A DNA stretch of 64,000 bases from Ailanthus altissimus. Lineage: Eukaryota; Streptophyta; Magnoliopsida; Sapindales; Simaroubaceae. Below are positions 36,437-48,691 of this stretch, in pieces. The position numbers and the translations under genes are program-made. The stretch lies in the NCBI GenBank assembly GCA_946807835.1, contig OX327706.1, positions 24,851,001 to 24,915,000 of the forward strand, in the 5' to 3' direction. The notes beneath the pieces are model-generated. The model was not told the DNA's origin, made no database searches, and saw only the letters and a list, made by a program, of their open reading frames with translations. Each line of letters starts with the position of its first letter. The first letter of the stretch is position 1.

Positions 36437-39400
36437 CTAAAAAAGAGCATTAGCAGAAGGGCTTTTATACTGAAACACCACTTGGTTGACCTCTCGCCAT
36501 ATGAAGCAGATGGTTGCACAAAAAGAAATCCTCCGAATCTTGCACATGATGGATTTGCCTATAGTTTTCCTATAAAAAAAAAGAAATTTCTCTTCGCCAA
36601 GTGAATGGGCGGCAATTGATATGACAAGAAAAAAGAACTTTTTTTCAAATACTCCCAAAGAAGCTACACTGAAAGAATAAATGCTGAACTATTTCACTAT
36701 CTCGTCCATAAAAGGAGTAGTCTGCTGAAGAAGCGATGCCCCATTTAGCAATCCTCTCCTTGGTATATAGCTTTTCATTCAAAGTAAGTCAAGTTATAAA
36801 GTTGTGTTTAGGAATGTGCTGAGAACCCTATAACAATTTATACCACCCAATTTTAGGACTCATATCCTTCAAAAACCTCCATGCACTAGCAAATTGAAAA
36901 TTATTTATTGAAGTTTACAGTTCAAGATATCTTGTCCTCTCTGATAGCACTAATTGAAAAATTATTACGGATGTACTCCTAAGCACCAACAATGTGATCA
37001 TCTAAAGGGTCAAAAAGGTTCCAAATCCTATTTTGCCAAAGGTCTTTGACCTTTGCATTAAGGGGAACATTGGACGCTCTGATGTCTAGAAGAGAAAATT
37101 TATCAATGATTGACTCTCCATTCAACCATGGATCCCACCAAAAGAAGAATGATTCGTCGTTCCCTAACTCATAACTAAACAATTTTTTTATTTGATTTAT
37201 GTTTTCTAGAAGTTTCCTCCATGTCCAGCTGCAGTCTATTGGTTTGGTAATGCCCAAAAAATTGAGCATTTTAAGTTTATTTTCACTCACCCATCTGGCT
37301 CATAAAGATGTCTTTGTTGGGGTGCCGGTTTATCCCGGTTCACAACCTAAACATATTGAGTATGTACATGTGGTACACGTGTCTATTTTAATATATATAT
37401 ATATACACACGCATTAAATACAATATATATACAACAATTATGTATCTCATACATAAATATTCGCAACGGAAGCTGAAAATCTAATTTCTTAAAAATGAAC
37501 ACAATAAATTTTATTCAATTATATTAATAAATAAAATCAACTATATTAATCATCTTAATACATAATTAAGAGATATCACATATCAAGCATTTGAAATGGA
37601 TTTATTTTATAGTACCATCTGAAGTAGACCCGTTGACGGTTCTAGGACCCAACGTGGTGGGCTTGAGTCGCTAGAACAATAACCTTTATGTTTTCAGCAC
37701 CAGTTTAACACTTAAATCATGGAATTAACTCTTAATCCTATAATTATTTGTTTAACCCTTGTTCAACTCTTGAACATTTAAACAATTCACTCTTATTGTT
37801 GTGTTGAATAGCTTAAAATAAAATTAAGAAAAGAGATGTTTATTTCAACTCTTGAAACAAAACTCAAAAAATATTTTTCATCTTCATTTTCTTTCATCAA
37901 TGCCGATCACTCAATTTTGCAACAACAACAATTTTTTGTTTCCTTTTTGCTTCAACATTTGAAAGAGAAAAAAAAAAAACTATTTTGCTTTATCTCATTC
38001 TCTCCATTTACCGAGCACTGCATTAAGGGAACAAGAAAAAAATTCCATTCCCCTTTACATTTGTCTTCTCAAATATATATCTATATATCACCATGTGTTT
38101 ATTGAAAATAATTTTCAATTTTGCACACTAAATGACCGACCATGCTTCAATGTTCTCACGAATAAACAATGAATTATAAAACAAAATATCTCATTTGTTT
38201 TTGTTTAGTCAAACAAACTCTATATTTAACATGTATAAAATAATCAAAATTATTTTATTCAAACACGCATTTGACACTTGTAATAATTTGAGATCAAATG
38301 ATATTCTAAATATCATTCTAGCGCCTTATGAGTTTATATAATTCACTTTTAGCAATATTTGCTTTAATTATATCATTACTTAATAAAATCTCATTTTATT
38401 TAGTAATTATATTTTTAATAAAATATTTACTTTATTAATTTAACCATAAACTAACAATTAACTCTAATCAAATTAACTAATCACTTAACTCTTAAGCGAT
38501 AACAAATATTTAGATTATTTAACACTTTAATAATTGATTTAAAAAAATACCCCTTAAGCTTTTAATTAACCCAACGTGAGTCTCAACATACCCGATGCTT
38601 GAGTTAATTTAACCGAAAGCTCACTATGCGCTATGTGTCACTATTTAATTAGTCAATAATAATTATTAACTAATTACTATACTTAACACTTCAGTAACTG
38701 ACATGTGCGTATCCCGAAGGTTCTTGAAACAAATATCATATTATGCTGGAAATTACTAGATTGAACAATTCAATCCAGTGCGTACCTTAGTGCATAATGA
38801 GTACACTTTATATTGTGGGACTCTCCAGGTCCCCGTCTAATTTGTTAAATAAAACTATTTCATGAGTTTGTAATTGATGCCCCACGCACACGTCACAGAT
38901 ATTACAAATCAGCGTATTAAACTATACAAGCTAAAGTCACATCGCATAAGTATATTATTTCCATCATTTATATCCTATATGTGCGGGGATATAGAACTAT
39001 GTTGTCACATCCTCGTATGTTCATCCATGAAATTATCTCCAGATTTGTATTTTCAAAAATAATATATACAAATATCTTTGTTGTATTATTCAACCCTTTA
39101 AAAAATACCTTTCCCGGGTTAGTACTCGTGGCCACGAGATTTTCTAAAATACAATCTCAGAGCATCTGAATATTCTACTCCCTTATAAGAGCTGATGGAT
39201 CTTAAATCTGTACACACTGAACTCTATAAATATCGAACCATACCCAGCAGTCACACCATGAAAGGTCTGTGACATGCGTAGAACTAAAATATGGTGGATC
39301 ACTTACAAGCCTACCGTGGCACTCGGGTCAAAGGACCACACATACTACTTAATTCGAGAGGACTCACCATTGACGGCTTCATAGGATGTTTATTGGCATT

Positions 39401-40400
39401 CTTGTGAGTCTGTTCAGTATTTAATCCTAACTGAATATCTGTATGCATATACGAGTTTTTGGTAAGCCCATGGTCGACTAAGAACAACCATCTATACCAT
39501 ATAGATATAACATACACTGATCTTTATAAAAAGAGATCCATCGATAGACTTGCATCGGTGAAGTAGATTATGAACATAGTATTTAAGGACATACTTGCAT
39601 AATGACATCTCCTAGCACTTATTCCAACTCTTTGCAACTATGTTATTATTAGTATACCCTCAGGTCTTTATCCCATAATAGACAAAGATCTAGCCTTTTA
39701 GATCTGACTGACTCTTATAACCTGTTAATTTTTAGTAGCGTTAACTGTTAGCATTTATAACTCTTAGCTCTACTAATTCTTAACACTGGTCTAAACTTCT
39801 TTAGACCAGATCTGAACTCCTTCAGATCATATAATGTCTATAACGTAACAAGTATTGTACAATATATTTATATTGTATTAACGATTATACGAAATATTTA
39901 TCGTATAAATATTAAATAATTTAATATTCATACTGTATTGGAATGATACGTAAGCACCAACTCCAACAGTCTTAACAACTAGAAGATCCCAAATATGTTT
40001 GGTGATAGCTGCTAGGTTTTAAATATGTAAGGCTTTTATACCTAGATCGCCTTTCTTTTTATCCTTGCAAACATCAAACCAAGCAACTATACCACCTTTT
40101 TTCTGAAGGTTATTTTCATGCCATAAGGATTTTATGCATTTATCTCCAACTTCTTTGAGTACTGTCATAAGGAAGACAAACATAAAACACCAATAGACAT
40201 TTATACTCATTAGAATAAAATTAATCAATTGTAACCGACCTACATAGCTTAGAAACTTAGTTGTCCATCTAGAGATTCTTGTGGTCATCTTACTAATTAG
40301 GTCTTGGCATACATCTTTCTTGGGTCTACTAAAAATAAAGCAAACTCCCAAATATTTAATAGGCAATATCCTAGGTTGAAACTGCGTGAGCTATAATATA
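36437..40400 (-). mobile_element. LINE retrotransposon fragment, minus strand, split by an LTR insertion
   Basis: The upstream part on the minus strand (40400-39974) reads LPIKYLGVCFIFSRPKKDVC, SRWTTKFLSYVGRLQLINF and DLGIKALHI, the thumb region of a plant LINE reverse transcriptase. The continuation (37309-36437) reads WTWRKLLENINQIKKLF, FFFWWDPWLNGESIIDKFS and a zf-RVT module with ERIAKWGIASSADYSFYGRD. The two parts join exactly when 37315-39968 and one copy of a 5-bp repeat are removed. Stops and frameshifts are present. The polymerase core and both ends of the LINE are missing or too decayed to see. Confidence 0.82.
37315..39968. mobile_element. 2.65-kb TG...CA insertion with 5-bp target duplication
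   Basis: The plus-strand ends are tgttggggtgccgg and ggtgc-type ctccaaca reading inward, that is TGTTGG...CCAACA. The 5-bp repeat gtctt flanks both sides (37310-37314 and 39969-39973) and the LINE is interrupted between them. No copia or gypsy protein is recognisable, and I found no pair of long direct repeats inside. It is therefore either one very long solo LTR or a non-autonomous LTR element whose inner LTR borders I could not see. Short open frames inside (for example 37836-38105) look like chance. Confidence 0.75.
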
Positions 40401-40429
40401 ACCTCATTAATAGAAATAAGGACATTATC

Positions 40430-40493
40430 AAAATAGAAAAGAGAAATAAATTAAATAGTAAGTACTATTTAATTTATTTCTATTTTCTATTTT
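40430..40493. repeat. 64-bp near-perfect palindrome
   Basis: The centre lies at 40461-40462. The inner 19 bases on each side (agaaataaattaaatagta and its complement) pair perfectly with a 2-base centre, and the outer 11-12 bases (aaatagaaaag/attttctattt) pair with one or two mismatches. It is immediately outside the recognisable LINE. Confidence 0.85.
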
Positions 40494-41835
40494 TATCTTA
40501 TTATTAAAGTTTTGATTATAATACAATTTTTCACGAGATATATTAACTCAACATACGGGTTTTGCCTTCAATTTCAATGTTTTTAACGATGAACAAAGGC
40601 GATGATAATTGAGGTTTAACCATTGAGCCTACTAGTCCAATGATACTCTTAATTGACAACGACGATGGCTAAAAATGGTAGAATCAAGAGTAGAGGACGA
40701 TCGGGTTTAAGGCTTTGATTCAGATAACGAAAAGTGATTGACGATAGCTAGAAGTTATTAATCGGGGTTTTTTTTTTATCTAGATTGAGGTAATGCCAGC
40801 GATGAAGGATCTGGCTTAGCAGCGACCAGACAGCTTTGGGCATGTGGCTTCTGGTGGTTAGAGTTAAGTTTTAGGATTTTTTTTTTCCAATTTTTGGCCT
40901 TTTTTTTTTCTTTTTTCTAATTTTTTTTAAAGATATGAACTAAAGAGTTTTTGGTTGAAAATTTTTTTGACACTTTTGAGAATATTTTAATTTTAAATTT
41001 ATTGAATTAAATGGATTTAATTTTTTATTATCATTTTTCATTTATCGAATTTAATTATTCCATTTGAACATGTTTTATTTTTAAGGGCGGAAACGAAATT
41101 TTATATATTCATTAAATAGATTCTTAGACGGAGGTAACAAAATTGTGGTTAAATAAAATATTTTCAAATCTTTAGTAATAAGTGTGATAATCTAATACTT
41201 CTTGTAGCCAATTGTAATATGACTAAAACTTTAATAATCATAAAAATTACTCAACTTAAATAAGATATTTAGTTTTTGAAAGTAATTTATATTGTATTAT
41301 ATACTATAGATTATAGAATATGGGTGTTTAATACACATGATTCATTTGTATCATATTAAGTGTGAGTCAATTCAAATGGAACTTATCTTCTAGTTATACT
41401 ATATTTTTTTATAAGTAAAAAATCTTGTAATTAAAATTGTCAGTACTTTTTTTCCTACTTAAGAAAAAGCAATATAAAACATACAATTTCGTCATTAATT
41501 AAGAGCTGTAATTATTATTAGATTATACTTATGAAAAAAAAAATTTGAAAGGAATTGAGGATACTTATCACTACTCCATATATTTATTGGTTAAATTAAA
41601 ATTTGAAAGAGATAAATAGTTGTAAATTAATTAAACTACATTGACTAAATATTCCCATATATAAGCAAACAGATTAATTAACTACAAAAGAATGAAGCTT
41701 ATATTATTGCAAAAGCCAAAGTAATTATTGATCACATTATTATTAAAATAAAAACGAATTTCTTTGGACAAGAAATTTCCTTTGTACATAGGATTATTCA
41801 TTTGTTAATAACATTAAAACGACACATTTTGTTGT
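40494..41835. other. Intergenic between LINE and second chitinase
   Basis: Mostly AT-rich. At 40560-40870 a more balanced stretch (cgatgataattg, gacgatggctaa, agcgaccagacag) resembles a decayed gene or transposon end but has no open frame. The 3' untranslated region of the second chitinase should lie just below 41840. Confidence 0.4.
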
Positions 41836-41839
41836 GTTT

Positions 41840-43747
41840 TTAGGCAAAGGGCCTTTGATTATAGCAATCCAAGTTGTTGCCATAGCTCACACCCAATAAG
41901 TCACAATATCTCCTATAGAATCCGATCCGATCCTCCACTCTATTATCCGGACCGTGCCCGCATTCCAGCCCACCGTTGATTATGTTGGTGATCACACCGT
42001 ATCCCGGGATCCGGTTTGCTGACCTGTCAGCATCAGACGGCGTCCAGCTACCTATGATCACATTGTGGCTTGATGGCTTGTTGGCTTGTGGGGTCATCCA
42101 AAACCATATGGCGGTCTTGAATGATATGACCGGGTCGGTTGCTACCAGATCCGGATTGTTTATTAGATCCACTCCGATGGCCCTACCCGCTTGCCCGTAG
42201 TTGTAGTTGCTGATCAAAGTCAACAAGTCAACGGTCAATGTCAATAGAAAAAAGATATTTGTTTCTTCTTCTTATAATGAATCAAATAATGTCCATGCAA
42301 TTTCTAGGAATAAGATTAAATTGGTAAATTTTGCTTATATATGATCAAATTACAAATGCGTCACCGTTTAGATGAAAATTTTGAGCGTTATTAACATCTA
42401 AACTTGGGAATTATTAAGTAAAGATTCAACCATCTAATAGTATTTATATTAAATTATACTTTTATTCAGGCATAGAACTATATTCAAGTCTAAGGGATCA
42501 AGACCCCTTCAGATCTTTCAAAAAAATTTAAAGTAATAAATATTTAGTTATAATTTTATCTCTTAATAATTATATTTTTATATAACAGAATTTAAACTCG
42601 AGATCTTCAATAAAGTAGACGTAAATGTATTGACAATTCTTTACCTTTGGATGTTAACACAAATACTATACTTTAGCTCTTATTAGTTTGACTTTAACAT
42701 TAATTTTTTATTTTATAATCTTTAACTCCTTTAACTTTTCAATTTAAATATTTTGAGATCTACACTTTGTAATTCTCAGTTCGCCCTGCTTATATGATTA
42801 ACCAATTGTATTGATGAATCATCAATCACATGTACATAATCGACCAAAAAAAAGAGGGGGAAATTAACTACTTCTAATGTAATTAACTCTTTTCATAAAA
42901 TTTTGTCATATGTGTTTTTCAACTCACAATATTTAAATTTAACGCAAAGATGTAATACCCTAATAGCACTTAAAACTGTCTTATATGATTAACAGATTGA
43001 GTATAGATGCAGCACACCTATTTGATAGGTCGTAATCTTTACTAAATTAGAAGAGAAGAATGTAATGAGAAGGCTTACTGAGTGAGTTGGATGGGTCCTC
43101 TGCCGTAATATTGTCTACCAGGAGGGCATGGCCAGTCACTGGAAGTACAAAACGTTCCTGGGTTATTTCTTTCCCTAATAAAGCAATATCCCCATGCATA
43201 TGGACCATCTGGTGCACTTGGCCACCCACCTGTGCTCCAAGTAATTTAATCACTTTGATTAGTAAACATAAATAACAACAAATTAATAAATGTTATTAGT
43301 AACCAATTAATCCAATATTAGGTTTATATAATCATCATCACCTGTGGTCTCATGCGATGTTTGAGCCAAGAAAGCTGCTAGCTCCCTCTTGCGTGTGTTA
43401 ACATCACCACTTGTGCCGAACCCACTAAAGGATCTAGCAGCAGTGATGAAAGCTTTGTAAGTGTAGAATCCATTGCTAGGACATCTAGCATCATTTATAT
43501 ATTTGAGCATTTGATTGAAGAGATCTTGGCTGATTATGCTGCCGACGTCGTCGCCAGGGGTCGGCGTTGGAGTGCATTGGCTCTGGCAGTTTGTGCAGTA
43601 CTCAGCAGTGCTGCCGCACCACCCAAACTGGCTGCAGCAGAGCCCGTTTGGGCACAGAGCTCCCCCAGCTTGCCTTCCACATTGTTCAGCTGAGCCAACC
43701 AGCAGCAAAGTGAATGTAAAGAGAATGGAAATGTAAAGCTTCATCAT
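41840..43747 (-). CDS. Class I chitinase (GH19 with hevein domain), three exons, sister gene
   Basis: Exons on the minus strand are 43747-43342, 43229-43079 and 42209-41840, with GT-AG introns in the same positions and phases as the gene at 33415-35041. The sum is 309 codons including the stop. The signal peptide (1-20, ending VGSA) is followed by a hevein domain with eight Cys and the usual aromatics (SQFGWC), a very short hinge (TPTPTPGDD) and the GH19 domain. Catalytic Glu are E133 in SHETTG and E155 in YCFIRE, 22 residues apart as in barley chitinase. The first gene has two extra residues here. The protein ends DCYNQRPFA, again without a vacuolar tail. The two genes are about 6.8 kb apart, same strand, and arose by tandem duplication. 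Confidence 0.94.
42219..42244 (-). promoter_or_regulatory. Four TTGAC cores at the end of intron 2, sister gene
   Basis: On the gene strand TTGACA, TTGACC, TTGACT, TTGACT occur with the same 6-7-8 spacing as in the other chitinase, ten bases before exon 3. Three of the four match the WRKY W-box in both genes, although the flanking intron sequence has diverged. Confidence 0.45.
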
Positions 43748-43794
43748 ATTTTGTCAACTGAATGGATAGGTTATGGGGTTTGAATGGACGTTTG

Positions 43795-43842
43795 GTTTAT
43801 ATAGGTTATATACAAACCGTGTTGATTTTGGTGACCTTGACT
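43795..43842 (-). promoter_or_regulatory. TATA box and W-box-like site of the second chitinase
   Basis: TATATAAAC on the minus strand lies about 50 bp above the ATG (43795-43803). A TTGACT on the plus strand lies at 43837-43842, some 35-40 bp further up. W-boxes are common in pathogen-induced chitinase promoters. Binding here is inferred. Confidence 0.5.
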
Positions 43843-43844
43843 AT

Positions 43845-45925
43845 TTCTATTCAATAAGGGCTGGCCTGGCTGGCATGCATGAGCATGACTTTAACTTTGT
43901 ACACAACGAATGGTTCTATGATTATGGGTACTGTTCAGTTACGGTCCTTGAAATTGCATTAAAAAAAATGGCCCTTTTATGACTCGGTATTTCTTTGTCC
44001 TGCAGCAGGATTTTCAATTACTTCCAATGTTAGGATAAGTACAGATTGACAACATCAAATTGATGACTTGGCTCAATTGAGATAAGTTTCAGTTGATTAT
44101 GTTGACACACCAAGAAAAAAATAATCAAGACATTGTCGTTTTGTTTTACCAAATCGTGTTAAATTGCATAACTTGCTTGATTAGGTTTCCATTTAAACTA
44201 TAGGTTCATTTGATTGAGTTTTTTAAATAGAATATTTTAAAGTACAATTTTTAAATTTTGAATTTTTTAGAAAAACATTATTAATTATTTTGTTGTCAAT
44301 TAAATTTTTTTTTTGAATTACTAGATTATTTGATTATATATATTGTTAAAAAAAATGTGTTTATCTATTATTAAATTATCAAATGAGACACTTAATAAAA
44401 TTTATACTCAAATTATAAATAATTTAATATTTTTTATGTATAATTTTAAATTTATTATGTATTTTTTAAATTCAATTTCTTAAAACACAAGAATCAAGTA
44501 AAATTAATATATAGTAATCAACAAATCGATATAAATTATTGTATTTGATACAAAAATTAAAAATAAACCAATACTTCTTTTTATTTAAAAAATAAAATAA
44601 TCAATAAGATATTTAAGTAAATTCATGTAAAAATATGATATTTATAAAGATATGGAGAATTGAAAATACGATGACTTTAAAAAAATATTAAAAATATGTT
44701 AGTTGAATAGGATTTATTTTTATTAAGAATACAATATAAAAATAAAAAATATTATTATAATATATGTGACATTACACAAATATTAAAAAAAAACTCTATT
44801 CTCGAATTTTTAAATTTTAAACTTTTTACAAATAAAAATAAAATAACTTTTAAAAACTTATTTTTAATTACAACCAAACGTCTTCAAAGAATTTGAATAA
44901 AATTTTTAACATTAAAAAAAATTAACCAATAAAAAGGTTCAAACCAAGCAATATACTTTTAGCTTGTAAATTCTCCAATGATACTGATTGTCACACCTGT
45001 CTTTGATTAATTAATACGTAAATTCGTATCTTAGTTCATCAATGACACGTCGTCGTCATTTTGATTAGTGGGGTTTGCGGGTTCTACATAAATTTTGAGA
45101 AATAATTCGCAGTGGTGTTTTGTAGATTCCCCCTAATGTATATTTTATATAAATTAATCTTCGACTAAAAATCACCTTAATTAGTGCTTGCTCTGCTTAT
45201 GATCCACCATAGGAAGAGAGATAAGCATGAAGTCATCAGTTGCTTGCGACCTTGGCAATGACTCTTTCTAGATTTCATCCCACTAACATCAACAAGTTAG
45301 AAATTTTTAAACGCGTTTTATTTAATTAGACTCGTAATACAATATTGGTCTTTTAAAAACTTTTGGTATTAACAACACTTTCATTTTTTTTATTGTAATG
45401 TCTAAACTTACAATCAATTTAAAGATACAAAGGTTTTATTAGTATAAAGGGACCTTTATGTTTATAAAACTATTTTTCATGATTTTTTTTTTTTAATATG
45501 AGAGAAGAGGATTTAAATAGGAGATCTCTATTAAAATTAAAATAAAAATATACTATCAATTTTTTATCATTCAAATATTAACACAAATATTATCTTTCAT
45601 GATTTCGCTATGCCATTTAAGACAAAAGGCAATTCAGCAGTCTGGGTTCCTTTAATTATTTTTTTCATGATGAGCTCAGCTCCCATATTGCAAGCAACTT
45701 GTTTTCTCACGTCATTAACGCAACTGAAAATGGGTCGTTGAATTGTATTTTGTGACTCAGTTTTATGTAACAAAACAACATGTTCATTTCATTTCTGAAA
45801 GAAGCAATTTCTTTTCTTTTTCCATGAACAGTATCACCATATATATATATATATATATAATGCAAAAAACTTTAATACTAGGTACGCAGCTAAAAAGCTA
45901 TTAATACGTCATGTTAATAAGTGCC
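43845..45925. other. Intergenic, AT-rich, possible decayed MITE
   Basis: From about 44205 to 44885 the DNA is extremely AT-rich. Its ends (catttgattgagttttttaaa and, reverse-complemented, cgtttggttgtaattaaaaa) are weakly alike, suggesting an old inverted-repeat element, but the match could be chance. A TA tract lies at 45841-45860. No gene seen. Confidence 0.35.
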
Positions 45926-45929
45926 TATC

Positions 45930-46154
45930 TCACTCAGAAACACAGCAAAGCCATCTTTTCTTAGTGGAATGTTGCTTATGATGATGATGAACATCATTTT
46001 GCTTATCACATTTCCTCGGCGATGTCCAATTCCCGGCAGCCCTTTTCTCCTCACTTGCCTTCTTAAAGATGACACTAAATCCTTCGGCCGATGCCGGATC
46101 ATTCACGTCCCATTCCCCGAATTTCGGCAATGTCCTTCCCCCATCTGATGACAT
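45930..46154 (-). CDS. RIN4/NOI-domain small protein
   Basis: The 74-codon frame starts MSSDGGRTLPKFGEWDVND. It has the NOI (nitrate-induced) core LPKFGEWD at residues 9-16, then DPASAEGFSVIFKKASEEKR (19-38). The PxFGxW core is the site that the bacterial protease AvrRpt2 cuts in RIN4 and in NOI proteins. After a basic, His-rich stretch (HHHHKQHSTKKR) it ends WLCCVSE. A Cys pair at the C-terminus is the usual palmitoylation site that holds these proteins at the plasma membrane. The length is typical of the short, single-domain NOI proteins. The ATG is preceded by a run of GAT/CAT repeats. NOI proteins have roles around immune receptors and exocytosis. I see no break. Confidence 0.85.
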   Translation of the reverse strand: MSSDGGRTLPKFGEWDVNDPASAEGFSVIFKKASEEKRAAGNWTSPRKCDKQNDVHHHHKQHSTKKRWLCCVSE

Positions 46155-47434
46155 GATGATGATGATAATAATAATCTCGACTCTGATAAGACAATTATAG
46201 GTTAATCAAATAAACTGTACGTACCCAGATGATATTTATGCTGTTATGTGATTATATTGTATATTTCACTGATTTTTTTGGATCAAATAAGGAAGAAAAT
46301 ATAGAAGGTAAATAAGCTGAAAATAGTAATGAATCGGTTACATTTCCAAATTGTAAGCACTGTAATACTCGTAATGGACACGGATATGAGAAGACAATTC
46401 AAATATTTCCCATGATCACGACGAGAGGATTAACATGCAAAATGCAACGTATGAAACGGTGCGTTTTGCCGTATGTTGAGGGGGGGGGGGGAATATGTGA
46501 GGAGTTGTTTGCAAGTAAAAAAAAACTTTTAGGCGGATTTAATTTTAGGGTTTAAGTTTTTTAGTGCGAGGCTGTCATTTTGTGTTGAACGGATACACGT
46601 GTTAATTAGGGCAGAAAAGGTGCTTTCTTATTTTAAGGGAAATGGTACTTTCTTTTTTTAAAAAAAAAAAAATTCCCATTTGTTTATCTAATTTTTAAAT
46701 TAAAGGTACTTTAATTTTAAAGACCTTTTGTTTTGTCTCCAAATTAAAGTTTAAAAGAAGTTTAGGCAAAAAAATGGAATGGGTAATCTAAGCACTAGGT
46801 ACTTGAAAGGGAACTTATGTCATATTTTTATTAATATAGTAATAATAAAAAAGTGTTATTTTAATTTTTATTTAGGAATATATATTAATTTAGTCTTCAT
46901 TTTTTAATATATATATATATACTAGTTTTGTTGCAACCGCAAGAAAAATTCTGTTAAATAATTTTTTTTGTTATTTTTACTGTAATATTCTTAATGTGAT
47001 AAATAATTGTTGTCAAATTGAACTATATAAAAAGTTAGAAATATTAAAACTTCTGATACAATTAAAAAATAATTAAATATATATTAAATTACCTAAGTAC
47101 CTTTAAAAATGAATGCACTATAAGATAAATTTAACGATTGACTTGTAATTTGAAATCCATAAATGTCAATTTTTTTCTTTTGAGTTTTTTTACAATATCC
47201 ATAATATTTGATCATTTTCACACCTTTTTCCCTACAAATTAATCACCAACACTATTAGAATTCTATCTCGAAAATTCAAAAAAAATCACAAATTTAATAA
47301 TGAAATTTCATCACAAAAATAATCATTAATGTTGTCAAAATTCCGATCTCTAAAATTCAAAAATCCTTACAACCTTAATCATCACATAATATAATCACCA
47401 ATATATTAAGCCAAAGCTCTTAAAAATGAAGCTT
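46155..47434. other. Upstream of the NOI gene, no further gene
   Basis: AT-rich. A run of 12 G occurs at 46480-46491, unusual in this composition. Homopolymer A/T runs and a TA tract (46905-46920) follow. No open frame of interest. Confidence 0.4.
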
Positions 47435-48457
47435 TTATAAAATAAAAATATCAATTGTTTTGAAAAAATGGACAAAGTATCTATTGTCTTCTGGTATTCC
47501 TTGAGAACAGATTCTACATATGTGTTTTTTTCTAGGCTCTCTAAAGACAAGTTTTTTTTTCTTTATAATCCTGTCAAGGATGCCGAAGTCTTCCATATAT
47601 GCATCATACACTTGTTCTTCATACTCAAATAAAGAGAAGAACACAACAATAATTCCTTCAGGAACCACTGTCACCAGATTGCAGAGCAAGCGCCCAAGTT
47701 CCTTTATCTGCATATAAGCCATCAACTTAGTTTAGTTATAATATACTATGCATCAAGAAAAGTGGTAAAGGGTTCCGGAAAGAAATAAATAGAACAAAGA
47801 ATTAACATTAGATAAGTTAATTGCAACGAACCCGTACCGTGTAGTCCACTGCAGACAATAGTGGACCAAAGTATGCAGATCAAATCTAAGATTATTAGCT
47901 ATCCGAAAGTCTTCGAGGTAAATTATATTAAGATGACAGAAGAATGCTGCAGTATACTTACCATAGTTGACGAGCTTCTGGACCCATTGCTAAAATCACA
48001 AGTTTTGCCAGTTGGGCCAAGGGAAATTGCCACTGGCAAAGTATTTTCAGGAGGGACAATATGATTAAATGAAAAGAAGTGCAGTTGATTTGGAATTAAC
48101 CATGGAAAAAGTCTTCCCCTTGTCTCTTATATGGGTTGTAAGATTCCCCCAGCAAGAATAACAACATATGCTTGCTCCACAATCTGCATAAAGTTTTGCC
48201 ATAAATTTCACCACAAAGGCATAAAAATTCATACAGAGCAAAAGATGAGAAAAATTCGGCCAAACTTCAGAAAAGATCTTTTCCCCTACGAGCTTGACAT
48301 ATTTAAGAATCCTCCCTGCGGCCCTTCCTGTCGGGAGCATGTTAGCCGTGCCCTTGAGATTATTATTTGTCCATCACCATTGTTGTTTGTCAATGAAATC
48401 AACATATCTGCTAATGCCCAAAAACCAGAAAGAATGCTTCCCTCCTCATATAATTAA
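47435..48457 (-). pseudogene. DDX11/CHL1-type DNA helicase fragment
   Basis: Three exon-like pieces on the minus strand match the C-terminal helicase of the plant DDX11 (CHL1, XPD/FANCJ class) family. The first (48457-48280) encodes GQIIISRARLTCSRQEGPQG and then LKYVKLVGEKIFSE, in two frames. The second (about 48195-47965) encodes IVEQAYVVILAGGILQPI, a stop, then LFPWLIPNQLHFFSFNHIVP and GPTGKTCDFSNGSRSSS, and ends at a gtaagt donor. The third (about 47710-47440) encodes IKELGRLLCNLVTVVPEGII and a frameshifted RIIKKKKLVFREP. The introns are still there, so this is a duplicated gene fragment, not a copy made from mRNA. The N-terminal half is absent. A working gene should exist elsewhere. Confidence 0.82.
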
Positions 48458-48691
48458 TGTTTTATGGCAGGAATAATTTACCTTTTGGTAGGAATAATTT
48501 GCTTTTTTTTTTTAGGGAAATATTTTATGTAATTAATGAATGAGAGAGACCAAAATTCTCGAACAAGATTAAAAGTATTCTTTTACTCTTTAACGGTAGG
48601 ACTAATGTGGTATATATTAAAAAATTAATAATTAAATTAATATATATTTATAAAATTAAGGACTAAAATGATTTTTTTTTCTAATAATAAA

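Noticed and set aside
37836..38105. 89-codon frame inside the 2.65-kb insertion
   Set aside because: Phe/Ser/Lys-rich translation of AT-rich DNA, no domain.
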